NCBI RefSeq assembly: GCF_014303735.1
Contig: NZ_CP060296.1
Span: 4,113,501 to 4,177,500, forward strand
Length of the DNA: 64,000 nt
From: Variovorax sp. PAMC28562
GTDB lineage: Bacteria > Pseudomonadota > Gammaproteobacteria > Burkholderiales > Burkholderiaceae_C
Direction: 5' to 3'
Positions 15,898-24,925 of this stretch are shown one piece after another. Both the position numbers and the translations under genes were made by a program. The first letter of the stretch is position 1. Every line of letters begins with the position of its first letter. A model generated the notes under the pieces. The model had not been told where the DNA came from. It saw only the letters and a list, made by a program, of their open reading frames with translations, and made no database searches.

Positions 15898-18251
15898 CAG
15901 CGGCTGACTCCGGGTGCTGTCGCAGGACGTGCGGCAAGACGTCCGGCAGGCCTTGCGGCAAGGCGCGAAGCATTGCCGACCACCACCAGCGAGCTGACCG
16001 CCATGCCGATGCCCGCCAGCCAGGCCGGCATGAAACCGGCCAGCGCCAGCGGCACGCACAGCGCGTTGTAGCAAGCGGCCCACCACAGGTTCTGCCGCAC
16101 CACGCGCATCGTGCGCCGCGCCTGAGCGATGGCGTCGGGAATCGACTGCAAGGCGCCGCCCATGACGATGAAGTCGGCCCGAGCCTGCGCGAGCGGTACC
16201 GCCCTGCCAAAGGCGAACGAGGCATCGGCGCGGGCCAGCACCGGACCATCGTTGAGGCCGTCCCCCACCATGGCCACGCGATGACCTCGGCCCTGCAAGA
16301 TGCGCAGCACGTCGAGCTTGTCTTCAGGCCGGCAGTCGCCCTGCGCGGTCTGGATGCCGGCACGCTCCGCCAGGCTGCGAACCGCCGTGGCGCGGTCGCC
16401 GGAGAGCAACTGCACCGCGATGCCCTGCGCCTCCAGCGCAGCGATGGCGCCGATCGCATCGCTTCGCAAGTTTTCGGCCAGAACGAAGCTGGCGAGCCAG
16501 CCTTCGTCGTCGCTCAGATGGACCTGGGCGCTGTCGACATGCAAGGCAGCGACGTCGCAGAACGCGGCCGAGCCGAAGCGCACGGAGCGCGTGGGTTGAC
16601 CGTGACCGTCGGTGCGACGCATGCGCGCTTCGAGCCCTTGCCCGCCGTGCTCGTGAAGTTGCACGATGTCCCAAGCCGGCGCCATGCGAAAGCGCTCTTG
16701 CCATGCCGCCACCAGCGCGCGCGAAGCCGGGTGCAGCGACTGCATGCCGAGCGCCGCCGCGGTCTCCACCGCGTCGCCCGGCTGCAGGCCTTGCCGGCAA
16801 TAGACGCGGTCGAGCCGCGGCGTGTCGTCGGTCAGCGTGCCGGTCTTGTCGAAGACCACGGTGTCGACGGTGGCGAGCGCTTCGAGCGCCTGCAGCCGGC
16901 TCGACAGCACGCCGCAGCGCGCCAGTGAGCCCGCACTCGCGAGCATGGCGGCCGGTGTCGCCAGCGACAGCGCGCAGGGGCAGGTGACGATGAGCACCGC
17001 GACCGCGGCCATCAGCGCCTTGCCATGGTCGACGGGCCACCAGAAAACCAGCGCACCGGCGGCAGCCGCCAGCACCAGCAGCAGAAAGGGTCGGGCGATC
17101 CGGTCGGCGAGCCGGGCCAGCCGCGGCTTGTCTACCGAAGCGCTTTCCATCAAGGCGACGATCTGCGCAAAGCGCGTGCTCGACCCCAGCGCGTCGATGC
17201 GCACCTGAACCGGCGCATCCAGGTTGTGGCTGCCCGCCAGAACCTGCGCACCGCTGGCGCGCGGCATCGGTCGCGACTCGCCGGTCAGCAGTGCCTCATC
17301 GACCGATGTGTCGCCCGCCAGCACGATGCCATCGCCGGGAAACGCCTCGCCGGGCAGCACCCGCACGACGTCGCCGACTGCCAGCCGGCGCACCGCGATG
17401 CGCACGAAGTCGCCGTGGGCATCGCGCCGCTCGATGCTGTCCGGCAGCCGGTTCATCAGTGCCTCCAGCGCACCTGCGGTGCGGTCGCGCAAGCGGGCCT
17501 CGAGCCAGCGGCCGGTCAACAGAAAGAAGACGAACATGGTGAACGAGTCGAAGTAGACCTCGTGCCCGAGCGGACCGGTGGCATCGAATGTGGCCGCCGT
17601 GCTCACCGCAAAGGTGATCAGCATGCCGAGCGCCACCGGCAGGTCCATGCCGACACGTCGCGAGCGCAGGTCTTGCCATGCGTTGGCGAAGAACGGGCTG
17701 CAGGAAAAGAGCAGCACGGGCAGCGACAGTACCCAGGAGGCCCAGCGCAAAAGTTGCATCGAATCCGGTGCGATGTCGCCGGCATTTGCGATGTAGCCGG
17801 GGTAGGCGTACATCATCACTTGCATCATGCAAAACCCCGCGACCAGCCAGCGCCAAAGCGCTTTTCGCGCACTGCGTGCACGCTCGCCACGCGCAGCGAT
17901 GTCGCCGGCCGGCACCAGCGGGTAGCCGGCTGCAGCAGAGGCCTCGAACCAGTGCGATGGCAGCACGCTCGCAGGCGACCAGACGATGCGCGCGCGTCCG
18001 GTCGCGGCGTTGACCTGCACCTCGTGCACGCCGCTCACGCGCGACAACGCCGACTCGACCGCGAACGCACACGCCGCGCAGTGCATGCCCTGCACCACCA
18101 CGCGCGACTCCCACAGTGCGCCGTCGAGCGACTGGCCGAACGCGGGCCATTCGGCCGGGTCGTCCAACACCGACAGGTCGCTTGCGTCCGCGTTCATTCT
18201 GGCCATGGCGACAGCGGCGCCCATCGGGCCCGAAGGGAGTACAGCTTGCAT
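15897..18251 (-). CDS. ccoI: copper-transporting P1B ATPase CcoI (FixI)
   Basis: A 784-aa copper exporter that supplies Cu for CcoN. The N-terminal metal-binding domain has GMHCAAC. The membrane CPC motif (VTCPCALS), phosphorylation Asp468 (DKTGT) and MVGDGLNDGP hinge are all intact. The ATG at 18251 has GGAG 13 bases ahead, which is too far. Met codons at residues 10, 16 and 19 are alternatives, and if FNR acts from the nearer box at 18286-18299 at -41.5 the transcript would start at the annotated ATG. The true start may therefore be 18224, 18206 or 18197. Coupled to ccoS downstream. Confidence 0.94.
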   Translation of the reverse strand: MQAVLPSGPMGAAVAMARMNADASDLSVLDDPAEWPAFGQSLDGALWESRVVVQGMHCAACAFAVESALSRVSGVHEVQVNAATGRARIVWSPASVLPSHWFEASAAAGYPLVPAGDIAARGERARSARKALWRWLVAGFCMMQVMMYAYPGYIANAGDIAPDSMQLLRWASWVLSLPVLLFSCSPFFANAWQDLRSRRVGMDLPVALGMLITFAVSTAATFDATGPLGHEVYFDSFTMFVFFLLTGRWLEARLRDRTAGALEALMNRLPDSIERRDAHGDFVRIAVRRLAVGDVVRVLPGEAFPGDGIVLAGDTSVDEALLTGESRPMPRASGAQVLAGSHNLDAPVQVRIDALGSSTRFAQIVALMESASVDKPRLARLADRIARPFLLLVLAAAAGALVFWWPVDHGKALMAAVAVLIVTCPCALSLATPAAMLASAGSLARCGVLSSRLQALEALATVDTVVFDKTGTLTDDTPRLDRVYCRQGLQPGDAVETAAALGMQSLHPASRALVAAWQERFRMAPAWDIVQLHEHGGQGLEARMRRTDGHGQPTRSVRFGSAAFCDVAALHVDSAQVHLSDDEGWLASFVLAENLRSDAIGAIAALEAQGIAVQLLSGDRATAVRSLAERAGIQTAQGDCRPEDKLDVLRILQGRGHRVAMVGDGLNDGPVLARADASFAFGRAVPLAQARADFIVMGGALQSIPDAIAQARRTMRVVRQNLWWAACYNALCVPLALAGFMPAWLAGIGMAVSSLVVVGNASRLAARPAGRLAARPATAPGVSR

Positions 18252-18285
18252 GCGACGAGGCTAGCTCCGTGTGCCGATCGACCTG

Positions 18286-18299
18286 TTGATCTGCATCAA
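18286..18299. promoter_or_regulatory. FNR/ANR box nearest ccoI
   Basis: TTGATCTGCATCAA, identical to the box upstream of fnr, lies in the 161-bp divergent gap between ccoI and hemN. It is centred 42 bp from the annotated ccoI ATG and 120 bp from the hemN ATG. Confidence 0.82.
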
Positions 18300-18323
18300 G
18301 GCCTGGCGTCACGGAGGTGAAGC

Positions 18324-18337
18324 TTGACGAGGGTCAA
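18324..18337. promoter_or_regulatory. second FNR-like box, nearest hemN
   Basis: TTGACGAGGGTCAA is a perfect palindrome in its arms and differs from the FNR consensus by one symmetric change (TTGAC/GTCAA), a form bound by FNR/DNR-class regulators. Centred at 18330.5, it would place a hemN start near 18372 and a leader of about 41 nt. The centre-to-centre distance to the first box is 38 bp. Confidence 0.62.
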
Positions 18338-18412
18338 GATTTTCCCGAGGCGACCGAGGCACATTGAAAGTCCCGCCTCCTTTCGCGCCTTGCAACCTCA
18401 AGCCCTTCCGCA

Positions 18413-19831
18413 ATGACTTCCATCGCCCTGGCAACGGACCTTCAAACTTCAGCGCACAGCGTCTCGGCCGAGATGCTGGCGCGCTTCGACATTGCCGGCC
18501 CGCGCTACACCTCGTACCCGACGGCCGACCGTTTCGTCGAAGCTTTCGGTGCCGATGACTACGGTGCGGCTGCAAGACAGCGCCGCCTCGGCGCGAGCGC
18601 ACGCAGTCCCATCTCGCTCTATGTGCACATTCCTTTTTGCGCATCGCTCTGCTACTACTGCGCCTGCAACAAGATCGTCACGCGCCACGCATCGCGCGGT
18701 CGCGAATACCTGCGTTACCTGAGCAAGGAAATCGATTTGCATGTGGCGCGGCTTGGCCCCGGCACGCCGGTAAGCCAGCTGCATCTGGGCGGCGGCACGC
18801 CGACGTTTCTGAGCGACGAAGACCTGGCCGACCTCATGCGAATGCTGCGCGAGGCGTTCTCCTTTTCGCCTTCGGGCGAGTACGCGATCGAGATCGATCC
18901 GCGCACCGTCGACGCCGGCCGACTTGCCCACCTGGCGCGCCTGGGCTTCAACCGGCTGAGCTTCGGCGTGCAGGATTTCGATCCGGCCGTACAGCAGGCG
19001 GTGCATCGGATTCAGCCCGCGAAACAGGTGTTCGACCTGGTCGCATCTGCACGGCAGCTTTCGTTCCAGTCGATCAATGTCGACTTGATCTATGGGCTGC
19101 CGCGGCAGAGCGTGGCCTCGTTCGACCGCACGCTGGCGCAGGTGTGCGAGTTGCAACCCGACCGCATCGCGCTCTATGCCTACGCACATCTGCCCGATCG
19201 ATTCAAGCCGCAGCGCCGCATCGCGACGAGCGACCTGCCGTACGCCGCGGTCAAGATCGAAATGCTCGCACGCTCGATCGCCGCACTCACTGAAGCGGGC
19301 TACGTCTACATCGGCATGGACCACTTTGCGCGCCCTGACGATGCGCTGGCCGTAGCCAAGCGCCAAGGTCGGCTGCACCGCAACTTTCAGGGCTACAGCA
19401 CGCAGCCCGACTGCGACCTCATCGCGCTGGGCGTCTCCGCCATCGGACATGTGGGCGGCACCTACAGCCAGAACGCGAAGACGCTGGAGGAGTACTACGA
19501 CCACCTCGACCAGGGCCGACTGCCAGTCGTGCGAGGGCTCGGACTGTCGCGCGACGACGTGCTGCGGCGCGCGGTGATCATGGCGATCATGTGCCAGGGT
19601 CATGTCGACTTCGAGTCGATCGGCATTGCGCATCTCGTCAATTTTCCGAACCACTTCGCCACGGAGCTCGCCGCTCTCGGACAGCTCGCGGCCGACGGGC
19701 TCGTGCAGGTCACCGACCACGATCTGACCGTGACCGACAAGGGCTGGTTCTTCGTGCGCGCGGTGGCGATGGTGTTCGACCGCTACCTGCAAACCGACCG
19801 CAAGCGCGCGCGGTTCTCCAGGATCATCTGA
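18413..19831 (+). CDS. hemN: oxygen-independent coproporphyrinogen III oxidase HemN
   Basis: A 472-aa radical-SAM enzyme that converts coproporphyrinogen III to protoporphyrinogen IX without O2, so haem can be made for the cbb3 oxidase during anoxia. The cluster motif is C76-x3-C80-x2-C83 with C85 following, as in true HemN rather than the HemW relatives. GGGTPTFL and the C-terminal HemN domain are present. It starts 113 bp downstream of the first divergent FNR box. The nitronate monooxygenase gene follows after 27 bp and is probably cotranscribed. Confidence 0.95.
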   Translation: MTSIALATDLQTSAHSVSAEMLARFDIAGPRYTSYPTADRFVEAFGADDYGAAARQRRLGASARSPISLYVHIPFCASLCYYCACNKIVTRHASRGREYLRYLSKEIDLHVARLGPGTPVSQLHLGGGTPTFLSDEDLADLMRMLREAFSFSPSGEYAIEIDPRTVDAGRLAHLARLGFNRLSFGVQDFDPAVQQAVHRIQPAKQVFDLVASARQLSFQSINVDLIYGLPRQSVASFDRTLAQVCELQPDRIALYAYAHLPDRFKPQRRIATSDLPYAAVKIEMLARSIAALTEAGYVYIGMDHFARPDDALAVAKRQGRLHRNFQGYSTQPDCDLIALGVSAIGHVGGTYSQNAKTLEEYYDHLDQGRLPVVRGLGLSRDDVLRRAVIMAIMCQGHVDFESIGIAHLVNFPNHFATELAALGQLAADGLVQVTDHDLTVTDKGWFFVRAVAMVFDRYLQTDRKRARFSRII

Positions 19832-19858
19832 CGACGACCGGGCACCTTTGAAAAGACG

Positions 19859-21133
19859 ATGACCCCATTTTTGGAAACAACGCCGGTAGTCCGGCTCGAT
19901 GTGCCCGCTTCAGAATCCGGTGCGACATGCAGCGCCGACATGCTCGCCAGCCTTGCCGCCGCCTCGGGCCTGCGCAACTGGCACCTGAAGGGTCGCGAAC
20001 TCATCCCGGTCGTGCAGGGCGGCATGGGTGTCGGCGTGTCCGCTGGCGGCCTTGCAGGCACCGTGGCCGGGCTGGGCGGCATGGGCACGATCTCCTCCGT
20101 CGACCTGCGCCGCCTGCATCCCGACCTGATGGCGCGCACGGTCGACCGGGAAGCCGAGGCCGATGCGGGCGCGTGCATCGACGCCGCCAACCTGGAAGCG
20201 CTGGGCCGCGAGATCGCCAAGGCACGCGTCATTTCTGGCGGTCGCGGCCTCATCGCCGTCAACGTGATGAAGGCGCTCACCTCCTACGAGGCCCTGCTTC
20301 GCCATGCGATGGCCTGCGGCGTCGATGCGCTCGTGGTGGGCGCCGGCCTGCCGCTCGACCTGCCGGAGATCGCGCGCGAGCATCCCGACGTCGCGCTGAT
20401 ACCGATTCTTTCGGACGCGCGCGGCGTTCAACTCGTGGTGCGCAAGTGGGAGAAGAAAGGCCGCTTGCCCGATGCCATCGTGATCGAGCATCCGCGTCTG
20501 GCGGGCGGGCACCTCGGCGCCGCGAAGATCGCCGACCTGACCGATCCGCGCTTCGACTTCGACGTGGTGCTGCCGCAGGTGCTGGCGTTCTTCAAGAGCG
20601 CTGGTATCGAAGGCCGCATTCCGTTGATCGTCGCCGGCGGCATCGGCAGCCTGGAAGACATCCGGCGCCTGCAGGGTCTTGGCGCTTCTGCCGTGCAGCT
20701 AGGCACCGCCTTTGCCGTGACCACCGAGTGCGACGCGAACATCGCATTCAAGCGCGTGCTGGCCGATGCAGGGCCCGAAGACATCGTGGAGTTCATCAGC
20801 ACGGCCGGGCTGCCCGCGCGCGCGGTGCGGACGCCCTGGCTGGAGAAGTATTTGCGGCTGGAGCCGCGGCTCAAAGACAAGGCGCACAAGAAAGAGCATT
20901 GCACGATGCGCTTCGATTGCCTGGCGCATTGCGGCCTGCGTGACGGGACCCCGACGTGGGGCCAGTTCTGCATCGACAAGACGCTGGGCCACGCGTTGGA
21001 GGGGCATACCGATCAAGGCTTGTTCTTCAGAGGCGCGGGGCGCTTGCCGTTCGGGGGCGAGATCCGGCCTGTCGGGGAACTCATGCGGTGGCTGTTGGGG
21101 GGCATCCGGCCGACCGTGCCGACGGTTCGCTGA
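19859..21133 (+). CDS. nitronate monooxygenase-family flavoprotein
   Basis: A 424-aa FMN-dependent TIM-barrel protein of the 2-nitropropane dioxygenase family, with the N-terminal flavin-binding stretch QGGMGVGVSAGGLAG and the mid-barrel VAGGIG motif. Family members oxidise alkyl nitronates, though many act on other substrates. It is longer than the usual 320-350 aa form, and the extra C-terminal part has a Cys-rich run (HCTMRFDCLAHCG) suggestive of a metal or cluster site, which is inference. Its place behind hemN suggests control by the FNR boxes and a reductive or detoxifying role at low oxygen. Confidence 0.82.
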   Translation: MTPFLETTPVVRLDVPASESGATCSADMLASLAAASGLRNWHLKGRELIPVVQGGMGVGVSAGGLAGTVAGLGGMGTISSVDLRRLHPDLMARTVDREAEADAGACIDAANLEALGREIAKARVISGGRGLIAVNVMKALTSYEALLRHAMACGVDALVVGAGLPLDLPEIAREHPDVALIPILSDARGVQLVVRKWEKKGRLPDAIVIEHPRLAGGHLGAAKIADLTDPRFDFDVVLPQVLAFFKSAGIEGRIPLIVAGGIGSLEDIRRLQGLGASAVQLGTAFAVTTECDANIAFKRVLADAGPEDIVEFISTAGLPARAVRTPWLEKYLRLEPRLKDKAHKKEHCTMRFDCLAHCGLRDGTPTWGQFCIDKTLGHALEGHTDQGLFFRGAGRLPFGGEIRPVGELMRWLLGGIRPTVPTVR

Positions 21134-21185
21134 CAGGCCAGGAAGCAGCGGTGCCAAATGCAGTGGCACCCACATCGAGGCTCCG

Positions 21186-23924
21186 ATGGTGCAGACTGAT
21201 CGCATGGACAAGCATTACCTCGCACCCCTCTTCACGCCAGGCTCGGTGGTCGTTTTCGCGGGCCGGAACGACGCTGCCGAAGGTCAGTCGCCGCAGGCCA
21301 GGATGCTGCGTCAGGCGCTCGAAGCCGACCGCTTCACCGGCACGCTGCACTTCGTCGACATCCATACCAGCGGCACCCTGAAAGATCTTGCGCAGACGCG
21401 CGCCGACCTGGCGATCATCGCCCTGGCGCCGAGCGAGATCGGAGCGGCGCTCGAAATCGCGGCGCGCATCGGATGCCGCACCGCGCTCGTGCTGTCGACC
21501 GGCATCGGCGCCGAGCAAGCGGCGGAACTGGCGAAGGTGGCGCGGCACGAGGGGGTGCATCTTCTCGGGCCGAATTCGCTGGGCTTCCAGCGGCCGCAAC
21601 TGCATTTGAACGCGAGCACAGCCGGGCCGCTGGCCAAGGCCGGGCCGCTCGCACTGGTGTCGCAGTCGGGGGCGCTCACCGCGTCGATGCTCGACTGGGC
21701 GCGCAAGAATTCGGTCGGTTTCTCGAACGTCGTCTCGCTCGGCCCGCACACCTCGGTCGATCTGGCCGAGGTGCTCGACTTCTTCGCGCACGACGGCAGC
21801 ACGCACAGCATCATCGTTTACATGGAGGGCATCTCCAACGCACGCCGCTTCATGAGCGCGTTGCGCTCGGCATCGCATGTGAAGCCCGTGGTGGTGTTGA
21901 AGGCCGGCCGCAAGCCTGCCGGCAACGAGGCGGCGCAGACGCACAGCGCGTCGATCGTCGGCAGCGACGATGTGTTCGATGCCGCCTTGCGCCGCGCCGG
22001 CGCAGTCCGTGTGCGCTCCTTCGTCGAACTGTTCTCGGCCGCCAAGTGCCTGGCCTCGCGCTACCGGCCCGTGGGCAAGCGGCTGGCCATCGTCACCAAC
22101 GGCGGCGGCCCGGGCGTGCTGGCGGCCGACTGGGTCAACGAGATCGGCCTGCAGCTGGGCAAGCTCTCGGCCGAAGCGGCGCAAAAGCTGCAGCCCCATC
22201 TGCCGGCGCTGGCGTCATTGACCGACCTCATCGACCTTTCCGAAGAGGCCGAGCCCGCGCATTACAAGGCTGCCATCGAAGCCGCTGCCACCGATCGCCA
22301 GATCGACGGCGTGCTCGCCATCTTCTCGCCCAAGCCGGGTGCCGATGCCGCCGCGGTCGCGCGCGTGCTCGCCGACATTCCGCGGCCGATGAGCAAGCCA
22401 CTGCTGTCGTGCTGGATGGGCGATGCCACCGTAGGGCCCGCGCGCGAGGTGCTTTCCGAGGCGACGATCCCGACCTTTCGCACGCCCGAAGCGGCGGTCG
22501 GCGCGTTCGGCAATATCGCGTCGTTCTATGAAAACCAGTTGATGCTCCAGCAGACGCCACCGCCGTTGTCGGCGCTGGCCAAGCCCGACATCGAAGGTGC
22601 TCGGCTGATGATCGAAAGCGTGCTCGCAGAGCGGCGCCAGGTGCTGACGGAAATGGAGTCGAAAACGCTGCTGTCGGCCTTCCACATTCCGATCACGCGC
22701 ACCCTGCTGGCACGCAGCGCCAACGAAGCCATGATGATCGCGACGCAGCTCGGATTTCCGGTAGCGCTCAAGATCGATTCGCCCGACATCAGCCACAAGT
22801 CGGATGTCGAGGGCGTGGCGCTCGACGTGATGAACGGCGCCGGCGCGCGCGATACGTACACCGACATGATGGAGCGCGTGGCGCGTCTCGCACCCGACGC
22901 ACGCATCAACGGCGTGACCGTGCAGAAGATGGCGCGGGCCCGGCGCGGGCGCGAGATCTACATCGGCCTGGTCACCGACGAGCCTTTCGGGCCGGTCATC
23001 GTCTTCGGTGCCGGCGGCACCATGATCGAGCTCCTCGACGACCGCGCGATGGAGCTGCCGCCGCTCAACCAGTTCCTCGCGCGGCGCCTGATCGAACGTT
23101 CGCGGGTGGCCGAGACGCTGGGTGAGTGGCGCGGTGCGCCGGCCGCAGACATGGAGGCGCTGGAGCAGGTCTTGCTGCGTGTCTCCGAAATGGTTTGCGA
23201 GCTCCCCGAGCTGCGCGAGATGGACATCAATCCGATCATCGTGGACGCGTCGGGTGCGGTGGCGGTCGACGCGCGCATCGTCATCGGTCACATGAATTCG
23301 CAAGCGACGGGGCCGCATGGCATCAGCTACAACCACCTGGCCATCCTTCCCTACCCGGCACGATATCGGCGCGAGTGGCCCTTGCCTGGGGGTGCGGGTG
23401 GCAGCAGTGGCGTCGCCGGCGGCGTCTACACGGTGCGACCGGTGCACCCCGACGACGCGCAGATGCTGCAAAACCTGGTGCAGCATCTGTCGCCGGAGAG
23501 TCGGTGGTTCCGCTACGTGTCGCACTTCCGCGAACTGCCGGCGTCGATGCTGTCGCGCTTCACGCTGATCGATTACGACCGCGAGATGGCGCTGGTGGCC
23601 GTGATCCGCGAACGCACGGTCGATACCGCCGGCCTGGCGACCGAAACTGAACGCATCGTCGGCGTGTCGCGCTACATCACCAACCCGGATCAGACGAGCT
23701 GCGAGTTCTCGCTGGTGGTGGCCGACGACTTCAGCGGCAAGGGACTCGGCTCGCGGTTGATGGAAAGCATCATCGATGCGGCGCGAGACAAGGGGCTCGC
23801 GGAGATTGAAGGGCTGGTGCTGGCGGAGAACGCGGAGATGCTGAAGCTGATCAAGAGGCTCGGCTTCGCGGTCAAGCGGTTTGCCGATGATCCAAGTTTT
23901 CGATTGGTGACACTCACGCTGTAG
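21186..23924 (+). CDS. NDP-forming acyl-CoA synthetase fused to GNAT acetyltransferase
   Basis: A 912-aa fusion. Domain order is CoA-binding (about 10-140), succinyl-CoA-ligase-like (about 150-470), ATP-grasp (about 480-710) and C-terminal GNAT (about 750-912). This is the layout of Pat/YfiQ protein lysine acetyltransferases. Unlike enteric Pat, which lacks the catalytic histidine, this protein keeps His253 in THSASIVGSDD and His537 in DISHKSD, the two phospho-histidines of working ADP-forming acetyl-CoA synthetases. It may therefore make ATP from acetyl-CoA as well as acetylate proteins. ATG 21186 has GAGG five bases ahead; ATG 21204 is the alternative. It follows the nitronate monooxygenase gene by 52 bp. 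Confidence 0.85.
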   Translation: MVQTDRMDKHYLAPLFTPGSVVVFAGRNDAAEGQSPQARMLRQALEADRFTGTLHFVDIHTSGTLKDLAQTRADLAIIALAPSEIGAALEIAARIGCRTALVLSTGIGAEQAAELAKVARHEGVHLLGPNSLGFQRPQLHLNASTAGPLAKAGPLALVSQSGALTASMLDWARKNSVGFSNVVSLGPHTSVDLAEVLDFFAHDGSTHSIIVYMEGISNARRFMSALRSASHVKPVVVLKAGRKPAGNEAAQTHSASIVGSDDVFDAALRRAGAVRVRSFVELFSAAKCLASRYRPVGKRLAIVTNGGGPGVLAADWVNEIGLQLGKLSAEAAQKLQPHLPALASLTDLIDLSEEAEPAHYKAAIEAAATDRQIDGVLAIFSPKPGADAAAVARVLADIPRPMSKPLLSCWMGDATVGPAREVLSEATIPTFRTPEAAVGAFGNIASFYENQLMLQQTPPPLSALAKPDIEGARLMIESVLAERRQVLTEMESKTLLSAFHIPITRTLLARSANEAMMIATQLGFPVALKIDSPDISHKSDVEGVALDVMNGAGARDTYTDMMERVARLAPDARINGVTVQKMARARRGREIYIGLVTDEPFGPVIVFGAGGTMIELLDDRAMELPPLNQFLARRLIERSRVAETLGEWRGAPAADMEALEQVLLRVSEMVCELPELREMDINPIIVDASGAVAVDARIVIGHMNSQATGPHGISYNHLAILPYPARYRREWPLPGGAGGSSGVAGGVYTVRPVHPDDAQMLQNLVQHLSPESRWFRYVSHFRELPASMLSRFTLIDYDREMALVAVIRERTVDTAGLATETERIVGVSRYITNPDQTSCEFSLVVADDFSGKGLGSRLMESIIDAARDKGLAEIEGLVLAENAEMLKLIKRLGFAVKRFADDPSFRLVTLTL

Positions 23925-23941
23925 CGGCGACGCAGCGCGGC

Positions 23942-23955
23942 TTGATATGGATCAA
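23942..23955. promoter_or_regulatory. FNR/ANR box before the DksA-like gene
   Basis: TTGATATGGATCAA is a perfect box. An extended -10 (TG, one base, then GATACT at 23978-23983) sits at the right distance for a class II promoter with a start near 23990, about 36 nt before the ATG at 24026. This is the best formed FNR promoter in the window. Confidence 0.87.
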
Positions 23956-24025
23956 GCAGATGCCATTGCCGTCTGGTGATACTGCGCCGGTGCCTTTTGC
24001 GGGCACGCCAAAAGACGGAGTCACC

Positions 24026-24379
24026 ATGAGCCATATGAGTGCCGAAGACATGCGGGCCTTCGTCGAACGCCTGGACATTCTTCGACGATGGGCCGTCGCG
24101 CACGACCGCAGGAAGCTGGCTGCGCAGCTGGACCACGAAAACGACGCGCCGCATGCCGACGATGCCAAAACCGCTGTCAAAACCGCTGCCTGCGCGGCGG
24201 TCAAGGTGCGACGTCCGACGCTGGCCGACATCGAGCAGGCACTGCAGCGAATTTCGATCGGCCGATATGCCCTTTGCGTGGATTGCGAACAGGTTATTGC
24301 GCGTGAGCGACTGCTGATCCAGCCGGCCGCTGTTCGATGCGTCGCCTGCCAATCCGCGCCCTCCACAATCGCACGCTAG
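24026..24379 (+). CDS. DksA/TraR-type zinc-finger protein
   Basis: A 117-aa protein with a helical N-terminal part and a C-terminal DksA/TraR zinc finger with four cysteines at 84, 87, 105 and 108 (C-x2-C-x17-C-x2-C). DksA-type proteins enter the RNA polymerase secondary channel and alter initiation, often with ppGpp. It is shorter than housekeeping DksA (about 150 aa) and the acidic tip motif is not evident, so it is a paralogue of unknown effect. GGAG before ATG 24026 supports the start. The perfect FNR promoter upstream suggests oxygen-controlled adjustment of polymerase. Confidence 0.85.
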   Translation: MSHMSAEDMRAFVERLDILRRWAVAHDRRKLAAQLDHENDAPHADDAKTAVKTAACAAVKVRRPTLADIEQALQRISIGRYALCVDCEQVIARERLLIQPAAVRCVACQSAPSTIAR

Positions 24380-24406
24380 GCCGCACGCATCGACACCGAC
24401 TGGCGT

Positions 24407-24871
24407 TCAGTGGCCTGTCGGTTCCAGTACGGCGAAAGCGGGGCAAGCCGGTGAAGTCGCTGAAGTCGCTGAAGTCGTCGGATCGAAGCGCCTGCCACGC
24501 AGATGAAGCGCCAGAGCCGCGTCCATCGTCTGCACGTGTTTGACGTACCAACTCCTGAGCTGTCGCGCCATCTCGCGCACTTGCAGGAACCGTCGTTCGC
24601 GCGCATGGACCAGACCTTCGCGCATGACCTCGAGCACAACGCGATGCTGCACGATGTGATCTTTCCTCGAAGCAAAACCGCTGGATTGCATCCAGAGATC
24701 TTCACGCGCGAAATGGTTGGTCGTACAGGCCACGAGATCGCTCCACGCCAATGCAAGATGCGCATCGTCGGCCACGTCCACGCGCTCGATCAGCTCCACG
24801 AACGCCTGGTGTTCACGGTCCATAAAAGGCAGGTCCAGCACAAGTGCATCCGACCAGTTCAAGGCAGCCAT
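24407..24871 (-). CDS. bacteriohemerythrin
   Basis: A 154-aa O2-binding non-haem diiron protein. Ligands are in place: His21, His53, Glu57, His72, His76, His112 and Asp117. Bacteriohemerythrins bind oxygen and in some species deliver it to membrane oxidases. The last 25 or so residues lie outside the fold and are rich in Ser, Ala and Thr, coded in part by a 9-bp repeat (TGAAGTCGC, three copies, 24452-24478 on the plus strand). ATG 24871 has GGAAA upstream. It converges on the DksA-like gene. Confidence 0.92.
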   Translation of the reverse strand: MAALNWSDALVLDLPFMDREHQAFVELIERVDVADDAHLALAWSDLVACTTNHFAREDLWMQSSGFASRKDHIVQHRVVLEVMREGLVHARERRFLQVREMARQLRSWYVKHVQTMDAALALHLRGRRFDPTTSATSATSPACPAFAVLEPTGH

Positions 24872-24925
24872 TCGGTTTCCTTTGGATGAAACCGTCAAGG
24901 CTATGCATGCCTCGCCGCAGGGGTT

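Noticed and set aside
24503..24889. A plus-strand 128-codon frame opposite the hemerythrin gene
   Set aside because: The minus strand has all diiron ligands in the right order, so this frame is antisense.
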